IMG/VR virus record: IMGVR_UViG_3300045243_000036
Span: 1 to 39,976 of that record
Direction: 5' to 3' (one strand)
DNA length: 39,976 nt
Origin: a virus
Position 1 is the stretch's first letter. Each line of letters starts with the position of its first letter. A program made the position numbers and the translations under genes. This document shows positions 28,312 through 37,455 of this stretch, one piece after another. The notes under the pieces were generated by a model that worked only from the letters and a program-made list of their open reading frames with translations, was not told the origin of the DNA and made no database searches.

Positions 28312-29139
28312 ATGAGCATCACCACCCCGACCGGGGGCACCTTTGAGGCGACCGTCGACAACGCCCCCACCGGCCTCGTCGGCACCCTCACCGTCCGCAT
28401 CGAAGACGGCCAGAACGGAATCGTCACCGCCGCCACGACGAGCGGCATCGTGGAGTCGGGGACGGGGGTTTATACCGCGACCCTGACGACCCCTGACTAC
28501 GGCCAGTATGTCGTGATCTGGAACGAAGGGTCCGGCACGGAGGCTGCCGAGGATCTGTTCGTCAACTCGTACGCCATCGCGGATTCGTACGTGACGGTCG
28601 CGGACCTTCGGGCGCGCTATGCGGAGATCACCGTCCCGAAGTACAGCGACGACGATGTTCAGGACGCGATCGACCTTGCGACGGAGGCGTTCGAGCGTGC
28701 GGCGGACGTGGCGTTCATGCCGCGCACGGAGGTGCTGACGCTGACGGCGGATGACGGATACCGTCTGAGCATTCCGCGCGCCCGCGTGACGGCGGTGTCG
28801 TCGGTGTCGGGGTCCTCGTCGGGGAGCATCACGCTCAACGGGCAGATCATCGCCGGTGGTTTGTTCGTCAACGCTTCGTCGTGGCTTACGACGGAGACGC
28901 TGACGGTCACCGTCACGCACGGATACACCGTCACCCCGAAGCCCGTGATTCGTGCGGTGCAGCTCCTTGCGCGCACGTGGCTTATTCGTGGCCCTGTCGA
29001 TGACCGGGCGACGCAGATCCCCTCTGCTGAGGGCGGCGTCATCAACCTTGCGACCCCGGGTCTGTTCGGCTCCACGTTCGGGATTCCTCACGTCGACAGC
29101 GTGCTTGAGCAGTATCGCCACCACGCGTTGGTGCCGTGA
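28312..29139 (+). CDS. Head-tail connector/adaptor-like protein (275 aa)
   Basis: ATG at 28312 with AGGAGG 7 bases upstream. An N-terminal Ig-like beta part (about residues 1-85) is joined to a helical adaptor part: SYVTVADLRARYAEIT..., DDDVQDAIDLATEAFERA, then a beta domain. The second part matches the gp6-like head-completion adaptors of HK97-type phages. The fused N-terminal domain is unusual. Confidence 0.7.
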   Translation: MSITTPTGGTFEATVDNAPTGLVGTLTVRIEDGQNGIVTAATTSGIVESGTGVYTATLTTPDYGQYVVIWNEGSGTEAAEDLFVNSYAIADSYVTVADLRARYAEITVPKYSDDDVQDAIDLATEAFERAADVAFMPRTEVLTLTADDGYRLSIPRARVTAVSSVSGSSSGSITLNGQIIAGGLFVNASSWLTTETLTVTVTHGYTVTPKPVIRAVQLLARTWLIRGPVDDRATQIPSAEGGVINLATPGLFGSTFGIPHVDSVLEQYRHHALVP

Positions 29140-29657
29140 TGTTCTGCCGTTGCGGATGTGGCCAGGTGACACGGGTGGCAGCCCGGAGCAACAAGGGCCG
29201 CGGTGAGGTTCGCGGCCAGCATCGCCCATACGTCAAGGGGCACAACAACCGCAAGGCGGTCCGCTACGTGGAGTCCGACCGGGGACATTCGTCGCCTTGC
29301 TGGATCTGGCAGCTGTACTGCGACAAAGACGGCCACGGCAAGGTCACCATCAACAACAAGGTCCAGTTTGCACACGTCGCCGCCCTTGAGGACGCGACCG
29401 GCGAGCGCGTCGCAGACGAGATGGTTGTCCACCATCTCTGCGAAGTCCCTTCGTGTGTCAATCCCGGTCACCTAGTAGCGCTGTCGATCGCGGAGCACAT
29501 GCGACTCCACAACGCCAAGCTCGGGTGGGATGAGGTCAACGAGATGCGTGCGCTATACGCGTCCGGCGCTCGCCAATGCGACCTGTCCCGACGCTTTGGC
29601 GTACACGCGGTCACGGTGCACAACGTGGTCCATGAAGTTACGTGGAGACCGGCATGA
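29139..29657 (+). CDS. HNH homing endonuclease in the tail module (172 aa)
   Basis: ATG at 29139 (GTG at 29136 is an alternative), overlapping the previous stop. It has the same plan as the gene at 4107: CRCGCG start, SPCWIWQ, VHHLCEVPSCVNPGHL as the HNH core, then a helix-turn-helix (GARQCDLSRRFGVHAVTVHN). It sits precisely between two late genes without harming either, as expected for a homing endonuclease insertion. Confidence 0.9.
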   Translation: MFCRCGCGQVTRVAARSNKGRGEVRGQHRPYVKGHNNRKAVRYVESDRGHSSPCWIWQLYCDKDGHGKVTINNKVQFAHVAALEDATGERVADEMVVHHLCEVPSCVNPGHLVALSIAEHMRLHNAKLGWDEVNEMRALYASGARQCDLSRRFGVHAVTVHNVVHEVTWRPA

Positions 29658-30100
29658 GCCTGCGTTCCTCGAGCGCCCTTCCGTCGAAGCGGGCGATCCT
29701 TGCGCTGATCCAGGCGGACAGCGAGTTCGCGAGCGCCCTGGTGCGGATGGGCCTTCCCGTTGAGGAACCAACCGAGCTTGAGCGTGCCTACGTGCTTCCG
29801 AACCTTCCGCGCGAGTACGCGGACCTGACGCAGCAGGCCGGGAAAGCCGAAACGCTGAAGGTCCCCGTTCGTATCGAGGTTCGGATGGTAGGCCGCGACG
29901 AGGCCGAAGAGCTCGAGGACAGGCTCGAGGCTCTCGCCGGCCGCGTCTTCGATCTCGTTGAGGAGGACCGCGAACTCGGCGGGGCGTGCATCGACGCGAC
30001 GTGCGACCAGATCGAAGGTCCGTTCGTTGCGCCCGCGCCGGCGAACGACGGATGGATCGGCAGCATCACCGTTCAGGTCGCTGTTGACGGGTGGATGTGA
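29654..30100 (+). CDS. Tail terminator-like neck protein (148 aa)
   Basis: ATG at 29654 (ATGA overlap). The second half, VPVRIEVRMVGRDEAEELED then a long helix and a final GWIGSITVQVAVDG strand, is typical of tail terminator/neck proteins. Would cap the tail tube and join it to the head. Assignment rests on position and pattern. Confidence 0.6.
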   Translation: MSLRSSSALPSKRAILALIQADSEFASALVRMGLPVEEPTELERAYVLPNLPREYADLTQQAGKAETLKVPVRIEVRMVGRDEAEELEDRLEALAGRVFDLVEEDRELGGACIDATCDQIEGPFVAPAPANDGWIGSITVQVAVDGWM

Positions 30101-30555
30101 TGGCCGACAACGAGGCACGGTTCGCGCTGTCGATGAACACCAGCGATCTGCGGGACGCCCTGAACTCCGTCGAGCTCGGACTCGGCCGCCAGGTCGGCCA
30201 GATCCTCAAGGCGTACGCGGCACCCATCGCCGCGGAGGCCGCGACGCTCGCCCCGTTCGACCCGAACCACGACAAGAACCACGCGAAGGACGGCCTGCCG
30301 CATCTTCGCGACACGATCCGGCAGGGCGGTTCTTCCGCACTCGCCGCGACGATCGTGTCGTCGCATCCGGCCGCGTCGATCTTTGAGTGGAACGACGGCG
30401 TGACGCCGGCGATCGCACCGCGCGGCGTTCCGCTGACGATCAAGACCGTCGCGATGGCCCACAAGGCGTTTGAGCATCAGCGTGACCGGATGGCCGCTGA
30501 CGTGCAGGACAAGCTCGATCAGCTCGCCCGGAAGTACCTCGACGAGCCCGTGTAG
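30100..30555 (+). CDS. HK97 gp10-like neck protein (151 aa)
   Basis: ATG at 30100 (TGATG overlap). A helical N-terminus (DLRDALNSVELGLGRQVGQI), PHLRDTI, and a middle beta-rich part with VSSHPAASIFEWNDG match gp10-like tail-completion proteins. A helical C-terminus follows. Immediately before the tail tube gene. Confidence 0.7.
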   Translation: MADNEARFALSMNTSDLRDALNSVELGLGRQVGQILKAYAAPIAAEAATLAPFDPNHDKNHAKDGLPHLRDTIRQGGSSALAATIVSSHPAASIFEWNDGVTPAIAPRGVPLTIKTVAMAHKAFEHQRDRMAADVQDKLDQLARKYLDEPV

Positions 30556-30643
30556 CACCCCTCTTTCCCCGCAGTAAATCCTCGCCCCCGGTCCCGGTGG
30601 GCTCCATCCAGGCCACACCTACCCCCACACGGGAGGACACCTC

Positions 30644-31309
30644 ATGACTGAGTTCCTGACCTACGATCAGAACAACCTGATCGGGGCGGGTGCGAACGTG
30701 TATTACGCACCGTTCAGCACCACGCGTCCGGCGTACATGTCGGACATCTTCGACGGCACCGACCCGTACGGCACCAAGACCGGCTGGTCGAAGTTCGGTG
30801 CCACGTCCGGCCCACCGGTGATCGCCCGGAACCTCACGGTCGCCGGGTTCCAGATCCAGCAGACGAACGTGACGCTGCTCGAGGAGCCGACCGATCTGAA
30901 GCGCACGCTTCAGGTGCCGATCGCCGAGTTCTCCCCGACGATCCTTGCGCTGCTTGAGGAGTCGACGGCAGCCACGTACGCCTCTGGCACGAAGCGTGGC
31001 ACGGGCACGAACGTGCCTTTCGGCAACATCAACAGCCTCTCGTCGTTCCGGCTCGCGGTGTTCGCCCGCAAGTCCAAGCAGCAGGGCCTCGTCACCGAGA
31101 CGGCAACGTCGAAGACGCGTGGCGCGTTCTTCGGGTGGGTCGCCTACAAGGCGTCGCTCTCCGGCGACAACCTTCAGACGTCGATCGCCCGTGGCGCGCT
31201 CGCGGACATCACCGTCACCTTCAACCTGTATCCCGATCCGGCGGTGACGACCGAGGGCGCCGAGATGGGCATGTGGATGTCCGAGGACGCCGGCCAGTCG
31301 ATCACCTAA
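30644..31309 (+). CDS. Major tail tube protein (221 aa)
   Basis: ATG at 30644 with GGGAGGA 8 bases upstream. LIGAGANVYYAPFST at the N-terminus and a beta-rich body are typical of actinophage tail tube proteins, as is the place between the neck genes and the tail assembly chaperone. Confidence 0.8.
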   Translation: MTEFLTYDQNNLIGAGANVYYAPFSTTRPAYMSDIFDGTDPYGTKTGWSKFGATSGPPVIARNLTVAGFQIQQTNVTLLEEPTDLKRTLQVPIAEFSPTILALLEESTAATYASGTKRGTGTNVPFGNINSLSSFRLAVFARKSKQQGLVTETATSKTRGAFFGWVAYKASLSGDNLQTSIARGALADITVTFNLYPDPAVTTEGAEMGMWMSEDAGQSIT

Positions 31310-31331
31310 AGCGGGCTAGGGGGAATCAGAT

Positions 31332-31919
31332 ATGCCTGTTGAGATCACGCTCGGCGCCGACCCCGTCACGGGAGAGGGCGGCGTCACCGTGCCCGTCTAT
31401 GAGCAGCGGCACGCCTACATCATCAACCGCCTCGGCCGGTGGTTCACCGGTCTCGGCGGCGCCCTTCAGGGCATGGCCCCCGGGGACATCCTCGCGATGG
31501 CCGGCAGCGAAGCCTACGGCCTCGTCGTGGCGGTCATTCCAACGGTCGAGAAGCGCATGTCGGAGTGGGAGTTCCGCGGGTTCGCGTCCCGTGAGGCGAT
31601 GGAGGCCGGGGACTACAACCCCGCCCTCGACACGACCTCACCATCGATCCCTGAGATCAAGAACGCGATCCGGGTCGGCGGGGAGGTGGTCGGCCTCGAC
31701 GTGTTCCTGCATCTGAAGACGGCCCTGGGTCAGTTCGTGGACCCTACGGTGCTGCGGGCGATCGTCTCGGAGAAGCTGATGGAGGCGGTCGACTCAGTCT
31801 CGACGACCTCGCCCTCATCGCCGTCCGAGACTGGGGATTCACCCTCGACGAGTTCTGGGATGAGTCCCCGAACCTCGACGGAAACCGAGGGCTCACGATC
31901 CCTCGACTTCGCAGCCTGA
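31332..31919 (+). CDS. Tail assembly chaperone, short form (195 aa)
   Basis: ATG at 31332. The first ~150 residues are a good protein, ending around SEKLMEAVDS. The last ~45 are a Ser/Thr/Pro-rich run that looks like read-through of another gene's shadow, so the useful product is likely made by a ribosomal frameshift near 31780-31800. The short form and the frameshifted form normally guide tube protein around the tape measure in siphophages. Confidence 0.75.
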   Translation: MPVEITLGADPVTGEGGVTVPVYEQRHAYIINRLGRWFTGLGGALQGMAPGDILAMAGSEAYGLVVAVIPTVEKRMSEWEFRGFASREAMEAGDYNPALDTTSPSIPEIKNAIRVGGEVVGLDVFLHLKTALGQFVDPTVLRAIVSEKLMEAVDSVSTTSPSSPSETGDSPSTSSGMSPRTSTETEGSRSLDFAA

Positions 31920-32071
31920 CGGAGTCGTGGAAGAAGCAGCGCCTTCGGGAGCTGCGTGAGGAGGGGTCGGTGAACGCGCTTGCGTTCAACGATCCGGGCG
32001 GTTTGAACGACGCCCTCGCTGAGCCTGTCGTGGCGCCTTCGGGTGGGCGCGGGTTCAACACGGACGACTGA
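31784..32071 (+). CDS. Tail assembly chaperone, -1 frame extension
   Basis: This frame (-1 relative to the upstream gene) has no start codon of its own in the first part but encodes a clear protein: LSLDDLALIAVRDWGFTLDE, then a basic helix (LTESWKKQRLRELREE) and an end GGRGFNTDD before TGA at 32069. Similar extensions in siphophages are made by frameshifting. The exact slip site is not evident; the coordinates show the minimal extension. Confidence 0.75.
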   Translation, partial: GGRLSLDDLALIAVRDWGFTLDEFWDESPNLDGNRGLTIPRLRSLTESWKKQRLRELREEGSVNALAFNDPGGLNDALAEPVVAPSGGRGFNTDD

Positions 32072-32091
32072 CCCAAGGGGGAGGTGAGCGC

Positions 32092-34560
32092 ATGGCCGGA
32101 CGTAAACCGTTGCTCCGCATCGGTGGTGATGTCAGCGAGGCGCGCCGTGCGCTCGCCGAACTCAAGGATGACGCCAAGGACTTCGACCGCATCCGTGCCC
32201 AGGCACGGTTCACGATCGAAACCGCGGCAGCGCAACTGAAACTCGATCAGCTCAACGCCAACCTCAAGCGGCTCGCGGCGCAGGAGTACACGCCGAAAGT
32301 CGCCCTTGAGGAAGGCCGCGTTACCGCCCAGATCGCACGCCTCGAGGAGAAACTGCGCCGCCTCAACGGCCAGGCAGTTCACGTGAAGGTGAAGGTCGAC
32401 GGGGATTCCGTTGACCGGACCTTGAAGAAGCTTTCCGGGGCGGTTCCGACGGGGGCTGGCGGCGGGTTCTTCTCTGCGATCTTCAGCGGTGTCGCGTCCG
32501 TCATCTCGTCGATCGGGTCGCTGTCGGGCGCGGTCGGCAAGGGCGTCTCGTCGCTCGCGTCTTTGATCCCCGTCGTCGGCGAGTCCGCGGCGGGGTTCCT
32601 TGGGTTGGGGGCCGCGATGCTGACGGCGATCCCGCTGCTCGGGTTGTTCGCTGCGGGCATCGCCGTGGTGATCGGTGTGCTCGGTGCCCTCGCCGCGTCG
32701 TTCGCCTCGGCTATCGCAGGTGCGGCGATCCTCGCGACGGCGTTCGGCGGTGCGCTTCTCGGACCTATCGCGATCGCTGTTGCGGCGTTCGTGAAGTTGA
32801 TCTCGATCTTCAAGGCGTTCGGGGCGCAGCAGAAGTCAGCGCAGGCCGACTCGCAGGCGTCGCAGGCGGCGGCATTGCAGGAGGCGCAGGCGAAGCAGAC
32901 GCTCTCGGACGCGTACGCGAACCTTGCTCAGCAGACGCGGGCCGCGCGTGACGCTCAGGTCGCGGCTACGGAGGCGGTCAAGGACGACCTTCTCGCGCGG
33001 CAGCAGGCGTCGCTGGGGATCGACCAGGCGAAGCTGAACACGAAGCAGGCCGAGAAAGCGCTTCAGGACTTCAGGGCGCCGTCGGGCGCGAACCTCAACG
33101 GGTCGGCGTTCCAGAAGTTCACGGACGTCAACGTCGACGAGTCGAAGCTGAAGAGCGCCCTGGCGAAGGCCGGCGCTGCAGCCGGCGCGACGAAGGGCGA
33201 CTCCCTCGAGCTTCAGCAGCTCATCCTGAACGTTCGCCAGGCGAAGCTGAACGAGAAGCAGGCCAACGACAGCCTCCACGACTCCAACACGAAGCTCGGC
33301 CAGGACCGACGGACCGAGTCGGACTTCCTCACGAAGGGCCTGTCGGCGTACCCCGGGTACGTGTCGGCGCTCCATCAGGTCCGCGACGCGCAGAACCAGG
33401 TGCGGCGTGCCGCGCAGCGTGCAAGCGATGCCCAGACCTCGCAGGCCAAGGGCCTCGACACCCTGAGCCCGAAGGAGCTGACGTTCGTCGGTGCGCTTCG
33501 CGGCATCGGCAAGTCGTTCAAGGACCTGTTCACCCCGGCGGTCGACAAAGCCCTCGGCGGCCTTGTCCGCGGCCTCAAGATCCTCTCCGGGGTAGCGAAG
33601 GACCCGAAGATCAGGAAGGCGATAGCGGGGATCGGGGATGCGCTCGGGCAGGCATTCGTACGGATTGCGATCTTCCTGTCAGACCCTGCGTCACGTCGCG
33701 CGCTTGAACGGTTCCTTGGCTCCGGCAAGAAGCTGATCAAGCCGCTGACCGACCTGTTCATCGCGCTCGGGAAGCTCATCCGTGATCTCGCACAGGACGC
33801 GCTCCCGTCGCTGATCAGGGGACTCGACCGCTTCGCGAAGAAGGTCACGGTCTTTGAGGACAAGCACGGCGGCGCGAAGAAGCTCGCCTCCACCGTCAAG
33901 GGCCTCATCGGGTCGTTCAACAACTTCGTGAAGATCGGCGAGGGACTGTCGTCGATCATCCTCGCGTTCTTCCGCGCCGGGAAGACGGAGGGCGACAAGC
34001 TCACCGGGTCACTCGGCGACGCCCTCGTCAGCTACGGCAAGTTCCTGAACTCCAAGAAGGGCCAGAAGGAACTGAAGGGGTTCTTCCACGACGTCAAGAC
34101 GATCGTCGTCGACCTCGCGAAGATCCTGGATCACATCGTCCGGACCATAGGCGGCATCCCCGGGAAGGTCGCGAAGGCCGTCAAGGACACCAAAAGCAAC
34201 CTCGGCGGCATCCTCGACTTCGGCAAGGGGGTGTTCGGCGACGTGTTCGGTTCGCCGCGCCAGAAGGGACGCGCGTCCGGCGGCCTGGTCAACGGGTTCG
34301 CGTCCGGCCACGACAACGTCCTGACTCCGCTCTCCGGTGGCGAGTACATCATCCGCCGCTCCGTTGTGGACGCGCTCGGCCTGCCGTTCCTCAACGCGCT
34401 GAACGCCGGCGGCAACCCGCGTGCCGCGCTTGCTGGTAGTGGCGGTGGCGGCACCACGCACATCACGAACAACAACCACTTCCACACGCCCGGCGGTGTC
34501 GCTGACCCGAGGGTGGCGGCGGCCCAGTTGTCGCGTGAACTTGCGAGGCGTGCCGGATGA
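32092..34560 (+). CDS. Tape measure protein (822 aa)
   Basis: ATG at 32092 after GGGGGAGG. An N-terminal coiled coil (about 1-110) precedes a long hydrophobic middle with several membrane-like helices (about 130-245), then Gln/Ala-rich helices with many repeats (about 245-430), and a C-terminal glycine-rich part ending with HITNNNHFHT. About 820 residues suggests a tail of roughly 120 nm by the usual 1.5 angstrom per residue rule. It sets tail length and helps DNA cross the membrane. Confidence 0.9.
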   Translation: MAGRKPLLRIGGDVSEARRALAELKDDAKDFDRIRAQARFTIETAAAQLKLDQLNANLKRLAAQEYTPKVALEEGRVTAQIARLEEKLRRLNGQAVHVKVKVDGDSVDRTLKKLSGAVPTGAGGGFFSAIFSGVASVISSIGSLSGAVGKGVSSLASLIPVVGESAAGFLGLGAAMLTAIPLLGLFAAGIAVVIGVLGALAASFASAIAGAAILATAFGGALLGPIAIAVAAFVKLISIFKAFGAQQKSAQADSQASQAAALQEAQAKQTLSDAYANLAQQTRAARDAQVAATEAVKDDLLARQQASLGIDQAKLNTKQAEKALQDFRAPSGANLNGSAFQKFTDVNVDESKLKSALAKAGAAAGATKGDSLELQQLILNVRQAKLNEKQANDSLHDSNTKLGQDRRTESDFLTKGLSAYPGYVSALHQVRDAQNQVRRAAQRASDAQTSQAKGLDTLSPKELTFVGALRGIGKSFKDLFTPAVDKALGGLVRGLKILSGVAKDPKIRKAIAGIGDALGQAFVRIAIFLSDPASRRALERFLGSGKKLIKPLTDLFIALGKLIRDLAQDALPSLIRGLDRFAKKVTVFEDKHGGAKKLASTVKGLIGSFNNFVKIGEGLSSIILAFFRAGKTEGDKLTGSLGDALVSYGKFLNSKKGQKELKGFFHDVKTIVVDLAKILDHIVRTIGGIPGKVAKAVKDTKSNLGGILDFGKGVFGDVFGSPRQKGRASGGLVNGFASGHDNVLTPLSGGEYIIRRSVVDALGLPFLNALNAGGNPRAALAGSGGGGTTHITNNNHFHTPGGVADPRVAAAQLSRELARRAG

Positions 34561-35378
34561 CCGACATGTTCGACATCGACTCCGGTGTTCTCGGCCTTGA
34601 GGCTATTTGGACGTGGTCGGTCGGCTCGTTCGTTCTCAACGACCAGGCTGCGAAGCCTGAGTGGCTGATCGTCACGCGTGTCACGGGTCTGTTTGACGGC
34701 CCTGATCATGAGGCGCCGGCGGATAAGCGTGTGGGTCGGATCGGCGAGAACTTCCGGCCTGCGTCGGCGGGCGGGAAGACGATCGTGATCGAGGGCGAGG
34801 CGCGTTCGTTGACGATCGACGGTCTGCGGACGATGTGCCGTGGATTGCGCGCAGCGTTCGCCCCGGCGGTTGCTGAGGGTGTGATGGCGATCGCCCCGAA
34901 CGCTGCTGTCGGCGGCCCGACGGGCGGCATCAACTGTCGGCCGATCGCGTTGCAGATGGACGAGGTGCAGGCCACCGCAACGTGGCGTCGCCCTTTCATT
35001 CTCAGCCTTCGGGCGTCCGACCCCAGGGTGTACTTCCCGTCGCTCGCCGTCGATGAGACGGGGTCCTCGAGCGTGTCGGTCACAAACGACGGGTCCGCCC
35101 CTGCGGACCCGGTCGTGACGATCACCGGGGCGTCGGGGGACGTGACCCTGTCAGACGGCACCCACACCCTCACGTGGGTTGATGTGCCGTCCGGGACGCT
35201 CGTCGTGGACTTCGCCAAGCGCACCGCGAAAGTCGGAACTGATCACGCGCCGCTCGTTGTGAGCTCGTCGGATTGGTGGGACAGCTTCACCGACGGCATC
35301 GCCCCCGGCGCCACCGTCACGATCACGCAGACGGGCGGCACCGGTATCGAAGTTGCGTTCACGCCGGCGGTGTGGTGA
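34557..35378 (+). CDS. Distal tail (Dit) protein (273 aa)
   Basis: ATG at 34557 (ATGA overlap). N-terminal beta-rich domain with a conserved VTGLFDGPDHEAP segment and GRIGENFRPASAGGKTIVIE, then a galectin-like C-terminal part. Position immediately after the tape measure gene supports Dit, the hub at the tail tip. Confidence 0.75.
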   Translation: MTDMFDIDSGVLGLEAIWTWSVGSFVLNDQAAKPEWLIVTRVTGLFDGPDHEAPADKRVGRIGENFRPASAGGKTIVIEGEARSLTIDGLRTMCRGLRAAFAPAVAEGVMAIAPNAAVGGPTGGINCRPIALQMDEVQATATWRRPFILSLRASDPRVYFPSLAVDETGSSSVSVTNDGSAPADPVVTITGASGDVTLSDGTHTLTWVDVPSGTLVVDFAKRTAKVGTDHAPLVVSSSDWWDSFTDGIAPGATVTITQTGGTGIEVAFTPAVW

Positions 35379-37009
35379 TGAGCCTCCGGATCGGCGACAA
35401 CACGATCTACACCGCGACGTCGGTCACGCTCCCGGACGGCTACATCGACGGCTACGAGTTCGTGGCCCCCGCCGACGGATTCGTTGAGCATCTGTACTTC
35501 CGGACGAACGCGACCGCCCCGACCTGCACCTCGCTCGTCCTTGGGGTGTTCGACCTTCTCACGGGGGACACGGCCGACTGGAACTACACGACGAGCATCG
35601 CTGCTTCGTCGTGGCTTACCACCACTTCGCTGTACGCGCAGGTGACGGCAGGGCGCACCTACCTGCTGACGATTCAGCCACTCGGCGGCACCGTTTCCTA
35701 TGACGTTGCGGACACCGGGGGACTCGGCCGCCGATCGACCGCTGCTGCCGCCGAGGGCATCGGTACGTTCCCGGCAAGCGACGCGCACAACGTCGGCCCG
35801 GCGAGCATCTACGGCCTAGAAGCGGCGACCGTCCAGTCTCATGGGCTGCGGTTTCAGTTCACCGGCCTATGGAAGCCCGGGGAGACAACGGTCCCGTTCT
35901 ACGGCACCGTGAGCGACCCGCTCGCCGGGGAGGTCGTGATCCCCCTGAACGACTCGCGTACCGCGTCCGTCACCGTCAGCACCCGCGACCCGGTCATTGA
36001 GGTGCTAGAGGCGCTGCCGCAGCAGACCCATGCCGTGTTCCTCAAGGTGTTCTATGAGGGCAACCTTGTGTTCTGGGGACCGGTGAAGGTCCGATCCCCC
36101 GAACTCGCGGCGGGCACCGTGAGGTTCGATGCGGTCGACATGACCCTTCGGCTGATCAATCACATGCTCAGGCGCGGTGACGAGCTCGCCGACGGTCCGC
36201 TCGCCCAAGCCAACCAGGACAAGGGCTATGTGCCGGTCAGTCAGGCCGGTTTGATGATGCTCGTCGCTGCCGCCGACACCGACAGCTTCCCGAAACTCGG
36301 GATCGTCAGCGGCACTGACTCGTTCGGGGACGCTGTGCACCTCATCGGCTTTGAGCGGGGAAACCCGATCTACACGGCGTGGCAGCAGGTCGCCGACTCC
36401 CTCGGCCCGGACTGGTCCCTCGATCCTGTCGACACGCTTCCGCAGACGTATGCGGCCCTCAACACGTTCGATCATCAGGGTTCGGATGTGTCGGCCCTGG
36501 TGCAGCTTCATTACGGGTGCGGGCACATGAACCTTGAGTCCTTTTCGTTCTCCGAGGGCGAGGAGTACGTAAACCTCGTTCATGTCCTTGACCGGGACAA
36601 CAAGCGGCAGGTGCCCGTAGCGAACGCGACCGCTCTCGCAAGGACCGGCCCGTACATCCAGTGGGGAGCGACGGAGTACGACATCACGGGCCTGTCAGAC
36701 ACGGACGCTGACGCGGTCCTTGAGGCGTACGGCCAAGACGTCATCAAGGCCTACAGCTACCCGCTGCTGACCGTCACTGTCGGCCTCGCGGTCGACACCC
36801 CGGACAGCCTTCATTTCGGGATCGACTTCGGGATGGGTGACACGGTCGGCATCGCCGGCAAGGACGGGTTCGTCGAGGTTCCCGAGGCCGCCTATCGCAT
36901 CACGCGATGGGCGGCGACGCTCGACGGGCAGGACGGAGCGGTCCGGCAGACGCTCGACGTCATCCCTGACCGCGTCGGCGACGACACGATCGACGAGACG
37001 CCCGTCTGA
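35378..37009 (+). CDS. Tail-associated (Tal-like) minor tail protein (543 aa)
   Basis: ATG at 35378 (TGATG overlap). Residues about 1-165 form a jelly-roll-like domain (IDGYEFVAPADGFVEHLYFR) that may bind sugars. From about 180 the sequence follows the Tal/gp27-like baseplate hub pattern with alternating beta blocks, and ends in ITRWAATLDGQDGAVRQTL, common near the end of such proteins. It forms the tip through which DNA leaves. Confidence 0.75.
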   Translation: MSLRIGDNTIYTATSVTLPDGYIDGYEFVAPADGFVEHLYFRTNATAPTCTSLVLGVFDLLTGDTADWNYTTSIAASSWLTTTSLYAQVTAGRTYLLTIQPLGGTVSYDVADTGGLGRRSTAAAAEGIGTFPASDAHNVGPASIYGLEAATVQSHGLRFQFTGLWKPGETTVPFYGTVSDPLAGEVVIPLNDSRTASVTVSTRDPVIEVLEALPQQTHAVFLKVFYEGNLVFWGPVKVRSPELAAGTVRFDAVDMTLRLINHMLRRGDELADGPLAQANQDKGYVPVSQAGLMMLVAAADTDSFPKLGIVSGTDSFGDAVHLIGFERGNPIYTAWQQVADSLGPDWSLDPVDTLPQTYAALNTFDHQGSDVSALVQLHYGCGHMNLESFSFSEGEEYVNLVHVLDRDNKRQVPVANATALARTGPYIQWGATEYDITGLSDTDADAVLEAYGQDVIKAYSYPLLTVTVGLAVDTPDSLHFGIDFGMGDTVGIAGKDGFVEVPEAAYRITRWAATLDGQDGAVRQTLDVIPDRVGDDTIDETPV

Positions 37010-37455
37010 TGGGGCGTTCACCGCAGCCCCGGGGTCTGCTTCAGCGCATCCTCGACGCCGAGCGTGACGTCACCGCACTGAAGCGCCTCGCCCGGCACCA
37101 CACCGAAACCAAGACGTTCATCGTCGGCGGCACCGTCGACTCAAGCCTCATCGTCCCCCCGGTCCTCGTGAGCGTGAACCCCGACGATCAGTCCCCCGAA
37201 ACGAAGCGGCTGATCGCCTTCCACGGCATCACGACCACCGGCACCATCGACGTGTTCTGGCAGCTCAACGGGTCAACGGTCCTGACCGGCCACACCCTCG
37301 ACAGCGCAGGTTCAACCGGCGGCACCCGTGCTGATCTCCTCGCCGGGTTCGGGTCGCTGCCGATCCTTCAGGGCGAGAACTGGCTGACCCTCGTCATCGC
37401 GAGCGGCACCGCCACGGATATCTCGGCCGGGTTCACGATCGTCACCGACCGATGA
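37009..37455 (+). CDS. Minor tail protein (148 aa)
   Basis: ATG at 37009 (TGATG overlap). A short N-terminal helix (LLQRILDAERDVTALKR) which could trimerise, followed by a beta-sandwich. Likely a tip-attached protein or fibre. No catalytic motif. Confidence 0.6.
   Translation: MGRSPQPRGLLQRILDAERDVTALKRLARHHTETKTFIVGGTVDSSLIVPPVLVSVNPDDQSPETKRLIAFHGITTTGTIDVFWQLNGSTVLTGHTLDSAGSTGGTRADLLAGFGSLPILQGENWLTLVIASGTATDISAGFTIVTDR

Noticed and set aside
30556-30643. Possible terminator before the tail tube gene
   Set aside because: Only short, G-C-only pairing around CCCCGG; too weak to call.
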